Assembly (NCBI RefSeq): GCF_933775445.1
Contig: NC_065873.1
Coordinates: 18,042,001 to 18,106,000, forward strand
Direction: 5' to 3'
DNA length: 64,000 nt
Source: Argentina anserina
Taxonomy: Eukaryota; Streptophyta; Magnoliopsida; Rosales; Rosaceae
This document shows, one piece after another, positions 36,461 through 48,600 of the stretch; within the stretch, counting starts at the first letter, position 1; every line of letters begins with the position of its first letter. A program made the position numbers and the translations under genes. The notes under the pieces are model-generated. The model saw nothing but the letters and a program-made list of their open reading frames with translations, was not told where the DNA came from and ran no database searches.

Positions 36461-39400
36461 TGTAACGACCCTAAAATTTCGAGCCTAAAAACTCAAAATT
36501 TCAAAGTCGTTAAACACAAAATAATCTCAATAAATCGAAATCATTTAAGTGCACAGCGGATCATCACTGAGTTATCAATACAACTCAGAAAACCAATTAT
36601 TACAACCCAAATTTATAATTTACATTACGTAAGTTGGAATGTAATAATTCTCAAAATCTCTCACAAAATAGTCACACAAAATCCTCACACAAGCTGGAGG
36701 TAAATCACTTCAAGTCCTCTGAGCGGTCCGTCAATTCCCTCTAATCTACACCTGCGGAGTCATCCACTACACCATCGAATTGGTGCACCGGGATTGTAAA
36801 CACAAACCCGGTAAGCTTATAGCTCGTATGAGTAAAATCACAATACAGTTCGCATATCAATATATACGAAAGATCACAAAACAACAAATATAAATGCCCT
36901 CATGAGTCAATAGTCAGCCCATCTGGTTGACCCAAGAAATATGAAATAAAACGCTCATGAGGAAATTAAGTAACCCTTCTGGTTACCCAATGCATTTATA
37001 ATACGGGTACCAAGAACGCTGGTACACATCTGTTACCCCTCTCGTAATACACCGCTGATATTGGATAGCCACCCGCTACCCAACATCCAAAACAATCTGA
37101 GTACCCATGAGCAGATAACCACCCGTTACCTCACATGCAGTACTACTCTGATATTGGGTAACCACCCGCTACCCAACATCCAAAACAATCTGAGTACTCA
37201 TGAGTAGATAACCACCCGTTACCTCACATGATGTACTATGGTGATATTGGGTAACCACCCGCTACCCAACATCCAAAACAATCTGAGTACTCATGAGTAG
37301 ATAACCACCCGTTACCTCACATGAAGTACTATGGCTGACAGACTAGAGCTCTAACTGTATCGTAACTTTCGCCCGGCCAAAGGCTAGGTTCCGACTTGCC
37401 AAACACGTACAATAATCTCACATCATATTGTACCAATCACGTCCGAAGACAAATCAACATTTAAACAATCTCAATGTTAAAAATCACGTACAATAATCTC
37501 ACATCATATTGTACGTTTTAAAACTTTCACGATATAACCACAATAAAATCATAACAGTATATTATATAGCAAACTATATATATTCGTATTTATTTACCAT
37601 TTATACAATATATACATAGTCCACTGTATCCTATACATGTCATATTTCATAAACACCTGAAAATTACGTACGATAATCTCACATCATATCGTACCATTTG
37701 AATCACATACACATGCCAAATTTTTCTGTCACTGAAATGACTATTTTTAATGAATTAATAACAGTACGTAATTTAATGAACTATATATATATATATGTAC
37801 TTATTACCATTATACTGTATATATGTAGTCCACTAAATTATATACATGTTGTAATTCATTTAATAAACACACTTGCAAAATGTTGAATCACCACGAGGGT
37901 AGATTCGTAATTCAGTGAGATTTTACTCACCTTATTGACTTGAGCGTAATTCCACAATTCCCGAAGATAATTCCTTTCCTCGATTTAACGATCACCTTGA
38001 AAAGATAAGAAAAGAATTTAGAATCGTTTCGTAAACCTTTAAATGCCGAAACAGTAATAATCGGATAATGTTCAACAATTTTCGGTTTTACGAAGTTACT
38101 GTTCAGTGTTACTATTCACGGTTACTGTACAAATATACCATTAATACGTATTTCTGTACGTATAAATATTATATACGTATTTCTGTACGTATAAATATTA
38201 TATACGTATTTCTGTACGTATACGTACGATTTAAATGTAAATACAAATTTAGTAAATAAAATTTACTAATTTACCCTTTTACAAAATTACTTTTTACATT
38301 TACTGAAAGTAATTTATATTTACATTTACCAAAGGTAAAATTTAATTACATTTACCGTAGTAAATAAAAATTACATTTACATTTACCGTGCACAGTAAAT
38401 TACCAAAATACCCTTCTGTCAAAACTGTTCCCACCGCCTCACACGGCGGCGCGTGTGGCACATGCGCCACCTCCGGCCGGCCGCGCGTGGGGCCCACGCG
38501 CCGAGGCCAACCAAGGCGCGTGTGATGCCACCGCCGCCCCAAAACTCTCCTCCTTCCTTCCTCCGCCCTTCCCACGGCCTTGCGCCGCCCCTAGGCTACT
38601 GCACGTGATCACACGCGCCGCCTAAGGCGGCGGTGTTCCACACTCCACCTCTACCTCCGATCCTCATCCAAATCTTCCCCAAATCAATTCAAATCACCAC
38701 ACAATCACACATAAGCATCAAATCATTATCTCATACCTAGATCGAACGGTGGAGGCTTCGAAAATCGTCGGAGAGGAACGAATCGCCGATCGTGTCGATT
38801 TCTTGTGGAAGGCGTGTGATGGCTTGATTAGGGCTGCAAATACTCGTGGTGGCGTCAGAGGGTGGATAGGGGTGTGGATCGTGTGCTCGCATCGGCGGAG
38901 GGCTGGAACCCGTCGCTGTTGGGCTCGGTGAAGTTCGACGGTACTTCACGACGACGCTGTAGCTTGTGCCATGCTCGGTGGGACGTCGCCTCGGGCTGCT
39001 AAGCACCTTGGAGCCGGCGGTGAGGAACACCTCCCTCGGGGGAGAGATCGAAGGTGGAAGCCGAGAGAGAGAGGAGAGTTCGGGTGAGAGGGAGAGAAAA
39101 CGAGAGGGAAGAGAGAAAAAAAAGGGAGGCGGGCTGAAGGGGAAGAGAGTGAGGGGTTTCCACTTTTGGAAACCCTAGCTGATAAAACCTCCTTTATATA
39201 CTAATTTCCAAAATCGGAAACAACTTCTATCGTTAATAACTTTTACGTAGTACGTCCGATTACAACGCGTCACATATCTCCGAACTCGTATCGACGAGCC
39301 CTACGACTTCCGTGAAGGAACTTTTCGCAACCGAGCGACAGAATAAAAGTGGATAATTACGTTGCGGAAATGTAACGTGTTTACTAAATAAACGTTCTGA

Positions 39401-39522
39401 AACGTTTCCGTTCGAGTTTCGAATTTTTTTGCAAGCGATCCAATTTCATTTTTTTATTGAATTTCACAACTTAATAGAAATTAAACAATCTAAAAATCGT
39501 TTCGAAAAATCGGGTTATTACA
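36461..39522 (-). mobile_element. Nested solo LTR of the same family with 5-bp target duplication
   Basis: The ends are TGTAACGACC and CGGGTTATTACA. It is flanked by TATGT at 36456-36460 and 39523-39527, an exact 5-bp target duplication. Length is 3062 bases and no coding sequence is inside, so internal DNA was probably lost by recombination between its LTRs. It is clearly related to, but more diverged from, the host LTRs. It contains three 93-bp repeats (about 37053-37335) and three 29-bp repeats (38143-38222). Confidence 0.9.
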
Positions 39523-39885
39523 TATGTACTTATTACCATTATACAGTATATATGTAATCCACTAAATTGTATACTTGTTGTAATTCATTATTAAATACTC
39601 TTGCAAAATCTTGAATCACCGCGAGGGTAGATTCGTAAATATGTGAGATTTTACTCACCTTATTGACTTGAGCGTAATTCCACAATTCCCGATGATAATT
39701 CATTTTCCTGATTTAACGATCACCTTGAAAAGATAAGAAAATAATTTAGAATCGTTTCGTAAACCTTTAAATGCCGAAACAGTAATAATCGGTTACTGTT
39801 CAGCAATTTTCGGTTTTACGAAGTTACTGTTCAGTGTTACTGTTCACTGTTACTATTCACGGTTACTGTACAAATACTCAAATAA

Positions 39886-40141
39886 TACGTATTTCTGTAC
39901 GTATAAGTACTATATACGTATTTCTGTACGTATAAATACTATATACGTATTTCTGTACGTATAAATATTTTATACGTGTTTCTGTACGTATAAATATTAT
40001 ACACGTATTTCTGTACGTATAAATATTATATACGTATTTCTGTACGTATAAGTATTATATATGTATTTTCTGTACGTATAAATATTATATACGTATTTCT
40101 GTACGTATAAATATTATATACGTATTTCTGTACGTATACGT
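39886..40141. repeat. 29-bp minisatellite in the right LTR (9 copies)
   Basis: Nine occurrences of the TTTCTGTACGTA core at 28-30 base spacing, against seven in the left LTR and three in the nested LTR. Confidence 0.9.
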
Positions 40142-41500
40142 ACTGTTTAAATGTAAATACAATCTCAGTAAATAAAATGTACTAAATTACCCTTTTACAA
40201 ATTACTTTTTACATTTACTGAAAGTAATTTATATTTACATTTACCGTAGGCAAAATTTAATTACATTTACCGTAAGTAAATAAAATTTACATTTACATTT
40301 AAGTAAATTACCAAAATACCCTTCTCAGAATCACTGTTCACGCGCCGCCGCACGTGGCGGCGCGTGGGGTACACGCGCCACCGCCGGCAGGCTGCGCGTG
40401 GGGCTCACTCGCCGACGCCAACCAAGGCGCGTGTGATGCCACCGCCGTGCCCAAACTCTCCCCCTCCTCCCCCTCTTCCTTTCTACGGCCTCCGACTACC
40501 CATAGGCTATCCCTAGCACCCTCACGCGCCGCCTCTAGGCGGTGGTAACCCTCTCCCCCATCCCACATCAAACTCCCACAAATCCATTTAAAAACCCAAC
40601 AACATCATCACCACAACTCGATTCATTCATCCCTTACCTCGATTGAGCCGTGGGGAGCGCCGGAGTAGCTTGGCAGCGGCGGAGGGAATCTGCAGAAACT
40701 TTGCTGCGTCCTTGCGATCTCACGACGGCGAGGCACGAGCTAGCGGGCTGGAGGATGGCTGAGGGAGTCCTTGCGGCGACGTAGAGTGGGGTGGTGCACG
40801 TCACGGTGGCTCGGAGACGGCGAATCGAAGAGGAGGATTTCGGAGAAGGAGAAGAGAAGAAAATCGGGGAGAGAGAGAGTTGAGAGCGGCGGAAATGAAG
40901 AGAGAGAGAAGGGTTTCCTGAAATGGAAACCCTAATCACAAAAATGCCCTTTTATACTCGTTTTCAAAATCGGAAACTAACTTCTGACGTTAATAACTTT
41001 CACCTCCGACGTCCGATTCGGACGCGTCACATGTCCACGCACTCGTATCGCCGAGCTCTACAACTTTTGTGAAGGAAGTTTCCGCAACCGAGCGACGGAA
41101 TAAAAGTCGATAATTTCGTTCAGAAACGTAACGTTTTTCTTATTAAACGTTCCGAAAACGTTTCCGTTTTTCGTTTCAAAGTATCGCAAACAATCAATTT
41201 CATTTAAACTGAAATTCATGTCTTTATAGAACTCAATTAATTCAAATAATGTATTTGAAATTTAGGGTTATTACAATAATACATTACCTAGGAAACGAAG
41301 GATAATCGAGGTACATAGATTTACGCATCGCACCAGGAAACTCAGTATGATAGTGATATTTTCCTTTCCTTTTCCTTTCGGAATTTCATAACCTTGCCAC
41401 CTTGGGCTACAAGGACTCCTGCCAAATTGCCAATCTATATACTCTTTAATTTGCAGAGTTTGTAGTACCTTCCTCAAAGTTCTCGTAATTTTCTTCTTGC

Positions 41501-42105
41501 TTGCTCAAGCTAGATGGCAGAACCACACACGAGAGTCATCCCATCAAACACAAGTTTCTCGGCAACAGCGGCGTTGGAAAGACTTCTCTGATGAGAAAAT
41601 TCGCCCCTAACAATAATTGTCACAGCGAACTTTTGAGGCCTAATGGGATAGAATACACCAGAAGAACCATTCAACTAGACAATGAAATGATCAAGCTGCA
41701 AAGCTGGAAGACAACCGTTCGGGATCGGTTTCGAAGGATTCCGAAAACCTTCTATCAAGCCAAGGGGTTTATATTGGTGTATGATGTGACTAACTAGTCT
41801 TCATTCACCGAAATCGGTCACTGGCTTCTCAACATCAAAGAAGATGCAATATCAAGAAGATACTGGTGGGGAACAAGGCTGATAAGGATGAGAGCGAAGG
41901 GTTGTGGGCACTGCCGTAGGTCAAGCTCTTGCAAAGGAGTACGACATTAAGTTCTTTGAAACCAGTGCGGAGACGAACTTGAATGTGGAAGAGGTCTTCT
42001 TTTCAATAGCCAGGGACATTATGCTGGATTCCAAACCATCCGGGGTCACTCATGTGCCTCAGACAGTTTGGAATATAAACAACTTAAACCAAGGAGAAAT
42101 TGCAT
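41501..42105 (+). pseudogene. Decayed intronless Rab8/RabE GTPase copy
   Basis: Sequence clearly derived from a RabE-type small GTPase but broken. The P-loop survives (LGNSGVGKTSLM). Other parts remain (TIQLDNEMIKLQ, GFILVYDVT). The switch II motif that should be WDTAGQERF reads WKTTVRDRF. An in-frame TAG follows DVTN at about 41795-41797. A frame change occurs in the region encoding the NKAD motif (41840-41900), with the last part ([23 protein letters not shown]) in another frame. The likely original ATG (41514) is out of frame with the P-loop. The absence of introns suggests a retrocopy. Confidence 0.88.
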
Positions 42106-42109
42106 AGGA

Positions 42110-43162
42110 TAGATTGGCGAAAAAGTTTCAGAGATGCACGACTACTGGTTAATGGTGTATTGACTGTATTCACTGTATTGGCTTACGTTGTTCCGTGCTT
42201 TTAATTTGTACCAAGTAATTATGTTTTACCAGCTCTCCAACAATTTAGTGTATGTAAGTTGTCTTTTAAAATCTTGATAATGAGATAAATAAGTCCCATA
42301 TTTCAGAATAATATCCTTGATTATGAGATCTTTCTTGGTCATGGATTGATCATTCAGGAGATTATTCTTCTGTATATGCTCAGTTTAACACTCGCCCATG
42401 TCACCATATATAAACATTGTTGTGTTTGGCTCGGTGATATATATGACTAGCAAATTTAGAGCTGCATGCATGTTTAGTTCTAGAATGCACTGCCGCGCCG
42501 GCCATGAGAATGAAGATTATAAGAAGTTCAAGGAATTGCAGGTGCTAACAAGCAGCTCTGATCGATTTGATCCATAATGGATCAGAAAAGTCACATTCAC
42601 GGTGAGCCATGCATGGCGCATGGCGCGCAGCCGGTCGCAGCTGATTATGTTTTCATACTATCAACTGAAGTTATCTAGCTAGGGATTCTTACTGTCACTC
42701 ACCATTGAAATTGATTGATTTATTATACGGGTGTGTGTGTATATTCACGCTGTTGACTATAATCAAAATTTCTTCAGTTATGATTCATAACTACGGCTAG
42801 CTAGTAGCTAATGATGGAATAGGATTACCGAAGATCTTTGCTTTCCTACCAAGTACTTTATGCCTAGGCCGGAGGGTTGAATTGGATTAAGCGCACAATC
42901 TTATCCTACGTACTAGTCTTGATTGGTTTTGTTTCTCTGCGAGTATTAGGTATTAACCCTCCCAATGGAATTTTATAGAACGAAAGAACATATTTTCCCA
43001 AATTTAGAATTGATTTCCTCCTAAGCATGTATTCCGAAAACAACTAAGCTAGGGTTTAGTTACATTCACAATATATACTGGTGCGCTGACCCGTACAAGG
43101 AGTCCTTGATCTCGATCTTATCTTGGATTCTTGGTAGCTTAAATTGTCAAAGACAGACTTCA
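42110..43162. other. Intergenic between the two RabE copies
   Basis: No supported gene or repeat. The last 150 bases are the upstream region of the intact RabE copy. Confidence 0.45.
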
Positions 43163-43783
43163 ATGGCTGCACCGCCCGCGCCCCACGATCACTTCATGAA
43201 GCTCCTCCTCCTCGGCGACAGTGGCGTTGGCAAGACCAACCTACTTCTCCGGTTCTCTGATAAACCCTTCAACACTAGTTTCATGACTACTATAGGAATA
43301 GACTTCAATGTCAAAACCATCGAGCTCGACGGCGAAACTGTGAAGCTGCAAATCTGGGACACGGCCGGACAGGAACGGTTCAGAACAATGACAAGATGTT
43401 ACTACAAGGCAGCCAAGGGCGTTCTCTTGGTGTATGATATCACTAGTGAGTCATCATTCAACCACATCAGAAATTGGATTGGTGACATGGAGGAAAAGCA
43501 TCGTCCTTCTGTAAATATGAAGAAGATACTGGTGGGAAACAAGGCTGACATGGATGAGAGCAAAAGGGAGGTGCCGAAATCTAAAGGTCAGGCTCTTGCT
43601 GATGAGTACGGCATCAAGTTCTTCGAAACAAGTGCAAAGACAAACATGAATGTTGAAGAAGTTTTCTGTGCGTTAGCCAGGGATATCAGGCCAGAATTAT
43701 ATAATTCTTCCAGAAGCATGCCTGAGTGTCTAGGACTTGGGATTAACCGATCAGCATCACAGAGGTCATCTTGCTGCGGTTGA
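43163..43783 (+). CDS. RabE/Rab8-type small GTPase, intronless copy
   Basis: An uninterrupted frame of 206 residues from ATG 43163. An upstream in-frame ATG at 43106 is possible but would add 19 residues not expected in Rabs. All five G motifs are present: GDSGVGKT at 18-25, the effector-loop threonines in [19 protein letters not shown] and ETSAK. The C-terminus ends CCG, a possible double-cysteine geranylgeranylation site. RabE proteins act in Golgi-to-plasma-membrane traffic. Plant RabE genes normally contain several introns, so an intronless copy is best explained as a retrogene. Switch II contains [11 protein letters not shown] where RabE normally has a T-A-Y-Y-R-G-A type sequence, so some divergence exists. 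Whether it is expressed is unknown. Confidence 0.88.
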   Translation: MAAPPAPHDHFMKLLLLGDSGVGKTNLLLRFSDKPFNTSFMTTIGIDFNVKTIELDGETVKLQIWDTAGQERFRTMTRCYYKAAKGVLLVYDITSESSFNHIRNWIGDMEEKHRPSVNMKKILVGNKADMDESKREVPKSKGQALADEYGIKFFETSAKTNMNVEEVFCALARDIRPELYNSSRSMPECLGLGINRSASQRSSCCG

Positions 43784-44291
43784 ATAACTTGAATTGTACA
43801 CAGAATGACAGAAACACAGGACATCTTATACTTCGGGTATCGAAGCACTTTTCTTTTCTTTTCTTCAATGGCGTTGGCTTGTGTTTGATTTTGTGATGTC
43901 GATTAATTTGTTGTTTGCAAGATTAGAGATAAACTTCGCCGATGCTTTTCAAACTGGCGGGAACCATATATATTCATTCTTAATTGATTTTGCTTCTCGA
44001 TCTATTATGAGTTCAAAACTAGAGGAGGCTTAATTAAGGTCTAAATCTTACCCTAGCTAGCAAGAATTCTCTCCTAAAACCATAGCTCTCCTCTGTATTC
44101 TTTTGCTATGTTTGGCCAAACCAGTGTATTAGAGAACGGATCAAAAGAACTTAGAAGTTCTTAACAACGAGTAAAATGGAAATTTCGTTTACATCGGTAA
44201 TTTTTGTAACGATTCCAAACACTTCTATCTCGAGAATCACTAATTATATATTCATTAATGAAATAAGCTCGACATTAACTTTGACAATGGA
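43784..44291. other. Intergenic, no supported gene
   Basis: 3' flank of the RabE copy; a TTTTC-rich tract near 43850-43865. Nothing else identified. Confidence 0.45.
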
Positions 44292-44855
44292 GACATACCT
44301 TGGGCTATCAATTTCGACACGACATGTTAATACGACTCGAAACCAGTACGAAATAAAACGGGTTGAAATGACACGATTAAAAAGCAAGTCAGCGACGGTC
44401 AACCCGCTATGACTCATTTATTAAATGAGTTAACGATGGATTAACCCACTAACACAAAATGAACCTGCATAACACGTTTAATAAAAAAGTCGAACTAAAT
44501 TTTATATAAAATACCTGTACAAAAGCTAATTTAAATGGTAATATTATATGTATATAATGGTTTAGTAAGTCTTTTTCATTTTGAACTAGAATTTTGGGTA
44601 ATACATTAATTTTTTTTTGTTTGATTCTTGCTTCAGTTAGTTATTTTATCTAAAAAATGACATGATATATTCATTAAATGAGTTAAACAAGTTGGAAACA
44701 TGTAACCCGTTTAATAAATAGGTTGAGTTTGAGTTTAAATTTTTGATACGATTATTAAATAAGTTAGGTTTGAGTTTACATTTTATGACACATGAGACAC
44801 TTTATCTCGACACGAACATAACCTGTCACGATCCATTGACAGCCCTAGACATACC
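44292..44855. mobile_element. Short hAT-like non-autonomous element with 8-bp target duplication
   Basis: The element is 44300-44847 (548 bp). It starts TTGGGCTATCAAT and ends ATTGACAGCCCTA, an inverted match with two mismatches. It is flanked by the identical 8 bases GACATACC (44292-44299 and 44848-44855). Short ends and the 8-bp duplication indicate hAT. No transposase. Confidence 0.82.
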
Positions 44856-45625
44856 ACACTCTATTGTATATTGAGCTTGCATGTATTTCCATTATAATGC
44901 AAATATAGACCTTGATTTTACAAGTTTGTCGCGAATGAGATGGCTAGTTGCGCTTATATGTCATATGAACTTTATTTTGTTTCTCAATATTTTCGACTGA
45001 TCATGAGATATATACATACATGCATTACTTTATCGTCATTTATATTGCCATGAGCCGATCGATTAATGATATTTATATTGCCTGGAGCCGATCAATGAAT
45101 GAGTATCATTAAATCAATTATATATCTTAGTTTACCTAGAGTCCATCACAATTCATCCGGAATTTACACACCGATAGTTATGATATTCCTAAATCTTGTA
45201 GATGCACTCCATTGAGCCACATTGGGTGAACAAACTGATTCATTGAAGTTCTTTACGATGTACTCTTAACTTATCTCTGTTAGGAAAAATTGTAAAGGTA
45301 GAAGAATAGTGTGACATTAGGTTAAAACGCGCACACAACATCATCCAATCTAATATTTGGGCCTAAAACATCAACTGTGCTTCACAAGCCCAACCCACTT
45401 TGCCATAAAACTTGATAGGACTAGTATGGTAGGATGTTTGGAAAATCGAGTCAAATGGTCCAGCACCGAGAGCTGTCTCATCTGTAAAACAAAGCGAGGC
45501 TGCGAGTCTCTCTGACCACACCCTCCTTCTCCGCCGTGAGAATACTAGTCCCTCCCACTCTCAAACCACCACAATTCTAATAGCTCTCTTCACAACCATT
45601 TGAACTCTTGATCTACAGAAAAACA
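44856..45625. other. Intergenic and VIPP1 upstream region
   Basis: AT-rich sequence, then the promoter and CT-rich leader of VIPP1 (about 45480-45625). No supported gene. Confidence 0.45.
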
Positions 45626-48600
45626 ATGGCCACCAAGTTGCAGATATTTACCGGATTGACCATGGCTTCTTCAACTCCCGCCTCCTCGTTCCAGCCTCCC
45701 TCCTCTTCCTCCCCCAACACCCTCTCCATGGTCAGAAGACCTCTCACCACTTCATTTTTCAACGCCGGAGGTACACACTCACACACCCTCTCTCTTTTTG
45801 CTGATCAAGTTTAAGTTTCGAATCAAAGTTTTAGTTTTTATTGGACTGTGGATTTGGTCTCTTTATCAAAGTCATTATCTTGTTGTGGGGAATTGGGAAA
45901 GTGATTAGCTTTCTGGGTTTCAAGTGGAGTTGTCATTTTAGCATTAACAATGCTCACACTTTTTGAATGGTTGTACAACTTCAGTTGGAAGGTCAAGATA
46001 ACTAGTTAGTTTAACTACTGTCAAGAGTGTTCAATGAAGACATCCTATAAGCGTGTTGCGGTACTGTGTGTTAAGTTGTGCAGTTTACACTTGTTTCTAC
46101 TTTGCTTAGTTTCTCTTAGTGGCCTTAGGTTGTTGGCGGGGGAAAGAACTGACCTGGGTCATTTTGGGTATTGTATTTGGCTATTGGCTAAAGAGCATTG
46201 TGCCGTGTTTGTCGAGTTGATCTGAATTCTGTGGAGTTGTTGCTTCTGGCTGTGTTTTTTCCTTTTTGGGGTGGGGCTGGTGTAAAATATGCAAGAAGTT
46301 TTGAGGAGGCGGAGCAAGGTCACATATTTGTGCGAAAGGGTGAAAATTTAGGTTTCTTTGTGAGTTCAGAGAGATTCCATTTTCATTTCTGAACGTGCAG
46401 TTAGTTTTTTTTTTAATATGCTTTGTACTTAATATCAAGTGTTGTATTTCTTAATGTTTGCTTATTGTGGCTCTCTATATTCGTGTTTGGTAATGTAAGA
46501 AATCATTTTGGTAGTGTCCTAATACTTTAATAGCAGTGGACTTTGAAATATTGCAACAAATTTGTAGTTTTCAGCCTCAATTGTCTGGTGGTCACTCTAC
46601 TCGCTAATACCTGCTCTTTTTACATATTTTATTATAATCTTTATATATTTTCCGGCATAAGCATGATGACTAATCAGAAGAAATACTTGAAAAGTACATT
46701 ATGTAGATACACTTTTTCTATCAGAAACAACACAGACATAGTTAGTTCATTTCTGAAGTCAAGTTCGTGTTTTTTGATTTTATGAGCCTACATTATATGT
46801 AATATGGTGCCGTTATTGAACTCTACTGGGTGTACTATGCATCTGGAAAAGCAGGCATTACCTAGGTTCCTGAAATAATTCACTTTCTATTATTTCTGTA
46901 ATTCTGAAAAAGTATAGTGGTATGCTAGTTTGCCAGTGTTGTTTATTTAACCCGTGTCTCTTACACTATTTCTTAGTAGAGTTACTGTTAAGAATCTCAA
47001 CTTTAGTTGAGGAAATGCAACAGGGGTAAGCAATGTCATTTTTTCTCCATCTTGTTTTCTTATCAGGCCCTCATCATGTAAAATGTAATAATGACATGGA
47101 GCAGCCTGGTAAAGGCAAGAATGTACAAAAATGGCATGTGACTGTTGCCTTCTTTTATACTAAGTTTCTATTGCTAGCAGTCATACTGCTTAAGCAAGTT
47201 TGCTGTTATTCTCATGTCAACTTTAAAATTGAACTTATGTGTTTGTGTTACAATTAACGGCCTTCTTATTTGCCTAATTTCCTGTTTGGTATGTCCATGT
47301 GACTTGAATTGCATATTGAAACTTAAAGATGTCAGTGTCACACATTTATTAGATGCCAAGGTGAGAACATGAAAGTGATTTTGATATTTGACTGATGAAG
47401 TGGTTAGTGTATATGGACAATTGGAAAGAAACAAAAAGTAATCATATGGTTAAGAGTTTCATCTTATGCTACCCGGTTGTGAAGTTTTAAATAACTTTGC
47501 ACTCTCTAGAGTTTTAGGTTATGATAATGTTCAAGTCCCAGTTGAATATAAGTTTTGGTCATAACACATATAAAACTATAGTCTACAGTTTATTCGTTGT
47601 GGGCTATGGAAACTGTCTACACGCCACCTACAAGTAGATATCTACAAGAAGGTATTATCTCCCGTCTTATATTTACTTTTCTTTCAGTGGGAGCTCTAAA
47701 AGTTGAAGTCATTAGGATTGCTCCTTCCAGCAAGCGATATCATTCGAGACAACGTGGAGGTGCTCTTGGTGCCCGTATGAACCTTTTTGACCGGTTCGCT
47801 AGAGTTGTTAAGGTGACATCTTGTAAATTGATAGCCTAACCCGTATTGGCATGATTATAACAGTATGATTCTTTTTTGTTTTGTTTTACATTTATATGTA
47901 GTACCTTCCTTACACACGTTTTACTGATTGCAGTCATATGCAAATGCACTCATAAGTACATTTGAAGATCCTGAGAAAATCTTGGAGCAAGCAGTTCTCG
48001 AAATGAATGACGACTTGACAAAGATGCGTCAGGCAACAGCACAAGTAATGCTATATTCTCAAAAATTTGAATCATTTCATCACATTCTTTAGTACAAGTA
48101 TCCGGATGTTTCTTGCAATTTCTTGTGTTTGTTACTCATGTTCTAGACTTTGCTCATGTTCATTGTATATTTACCATCTTCTATTTGCGTCAGTTATCTC
48201 TGTCTTACTTTTTACAGTTCCTTCTATCAAGTTGTTATATTAGTCAATCTGTTTCTATGATTTCTTACATGAACCATAAGAGGTTATTGTACTGAACTTC
48301 TGGGAATTATAATTGTCTGCATTACTTTACTAATATATATATATATATATATATTTTTTTTTTCCTCTGAAGGTACTGGCTTCTCAAAAACGGTTGGAAA
48401 ATAAGTACAAAGCTGCACAACAAGCTTCTGAGGACTGGTAATGTAGATGGGATGGTTGTCTAATTTTACTAGTATTTCAAGTGACTTGTATATCCACAGT
48501 CTTTATTTCATGTAGGTATAAAAAAGCCCAACTAGCTCTTCAGAAAGGAGAGGAGGATCTTGCACGTGAAGCTCTGAAGAGGCGTAAATCTTTTGCGGCA

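Larger units (their letters stand above)
28529..41275 (-). mobile_element. Ty3/gypsy LTR retrotransposon (chromovirus-like), with a nested solo LTR
   Basis: The element runs right to left. 5' LTR: 35240-41275, interrupted by a nested solo LTR at 36461-39522. Primer-binding site: 35225-35237. Gag-pol: 34962-30460. Polypurine tract: 30420-30436. 3' LTR: 28529-30419. Both LTRs have the same ends in plus-strand sense (TGTAACGACCC ... GGGTTATTACA) and look about 97% alike by eye. Domain order (gag, protease, RT, RNase H, integrase, chromodomain-like tail) and long LTRs (about 3 kb) suit the Tekay/Del branch; that assignment is by motif resemblance. The coding frame has two internal stops, so it is not autonomous as read. 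The outer flanks (GCTCA at 28524-28528 and ATAAT at 41276-41280) do not match, so no target duplication is visible. Confidence 0.92.
35240..41275 (-). repeat. 5' LTR (right copy), split by a nested insertion
   Basis: Two segments, 35240-36460 and 39528-41275, make an LTR of about 2969 bases once the nested element and its extra target copy are removed. It has two copies of a 93-bp repeat (starts near 35859 and 35952) and nine copies of the 29-bp minisatellite (39886-40141). Outer ends match the left LTR. Confidence 0.9.

Noticed and set aside
42480..42660. GC-rich stretch with GCATGGCGCATGGCGCGCAG
   Set aside because: A local simple repeat; no promoter, RNA or coding signature could be assigned.
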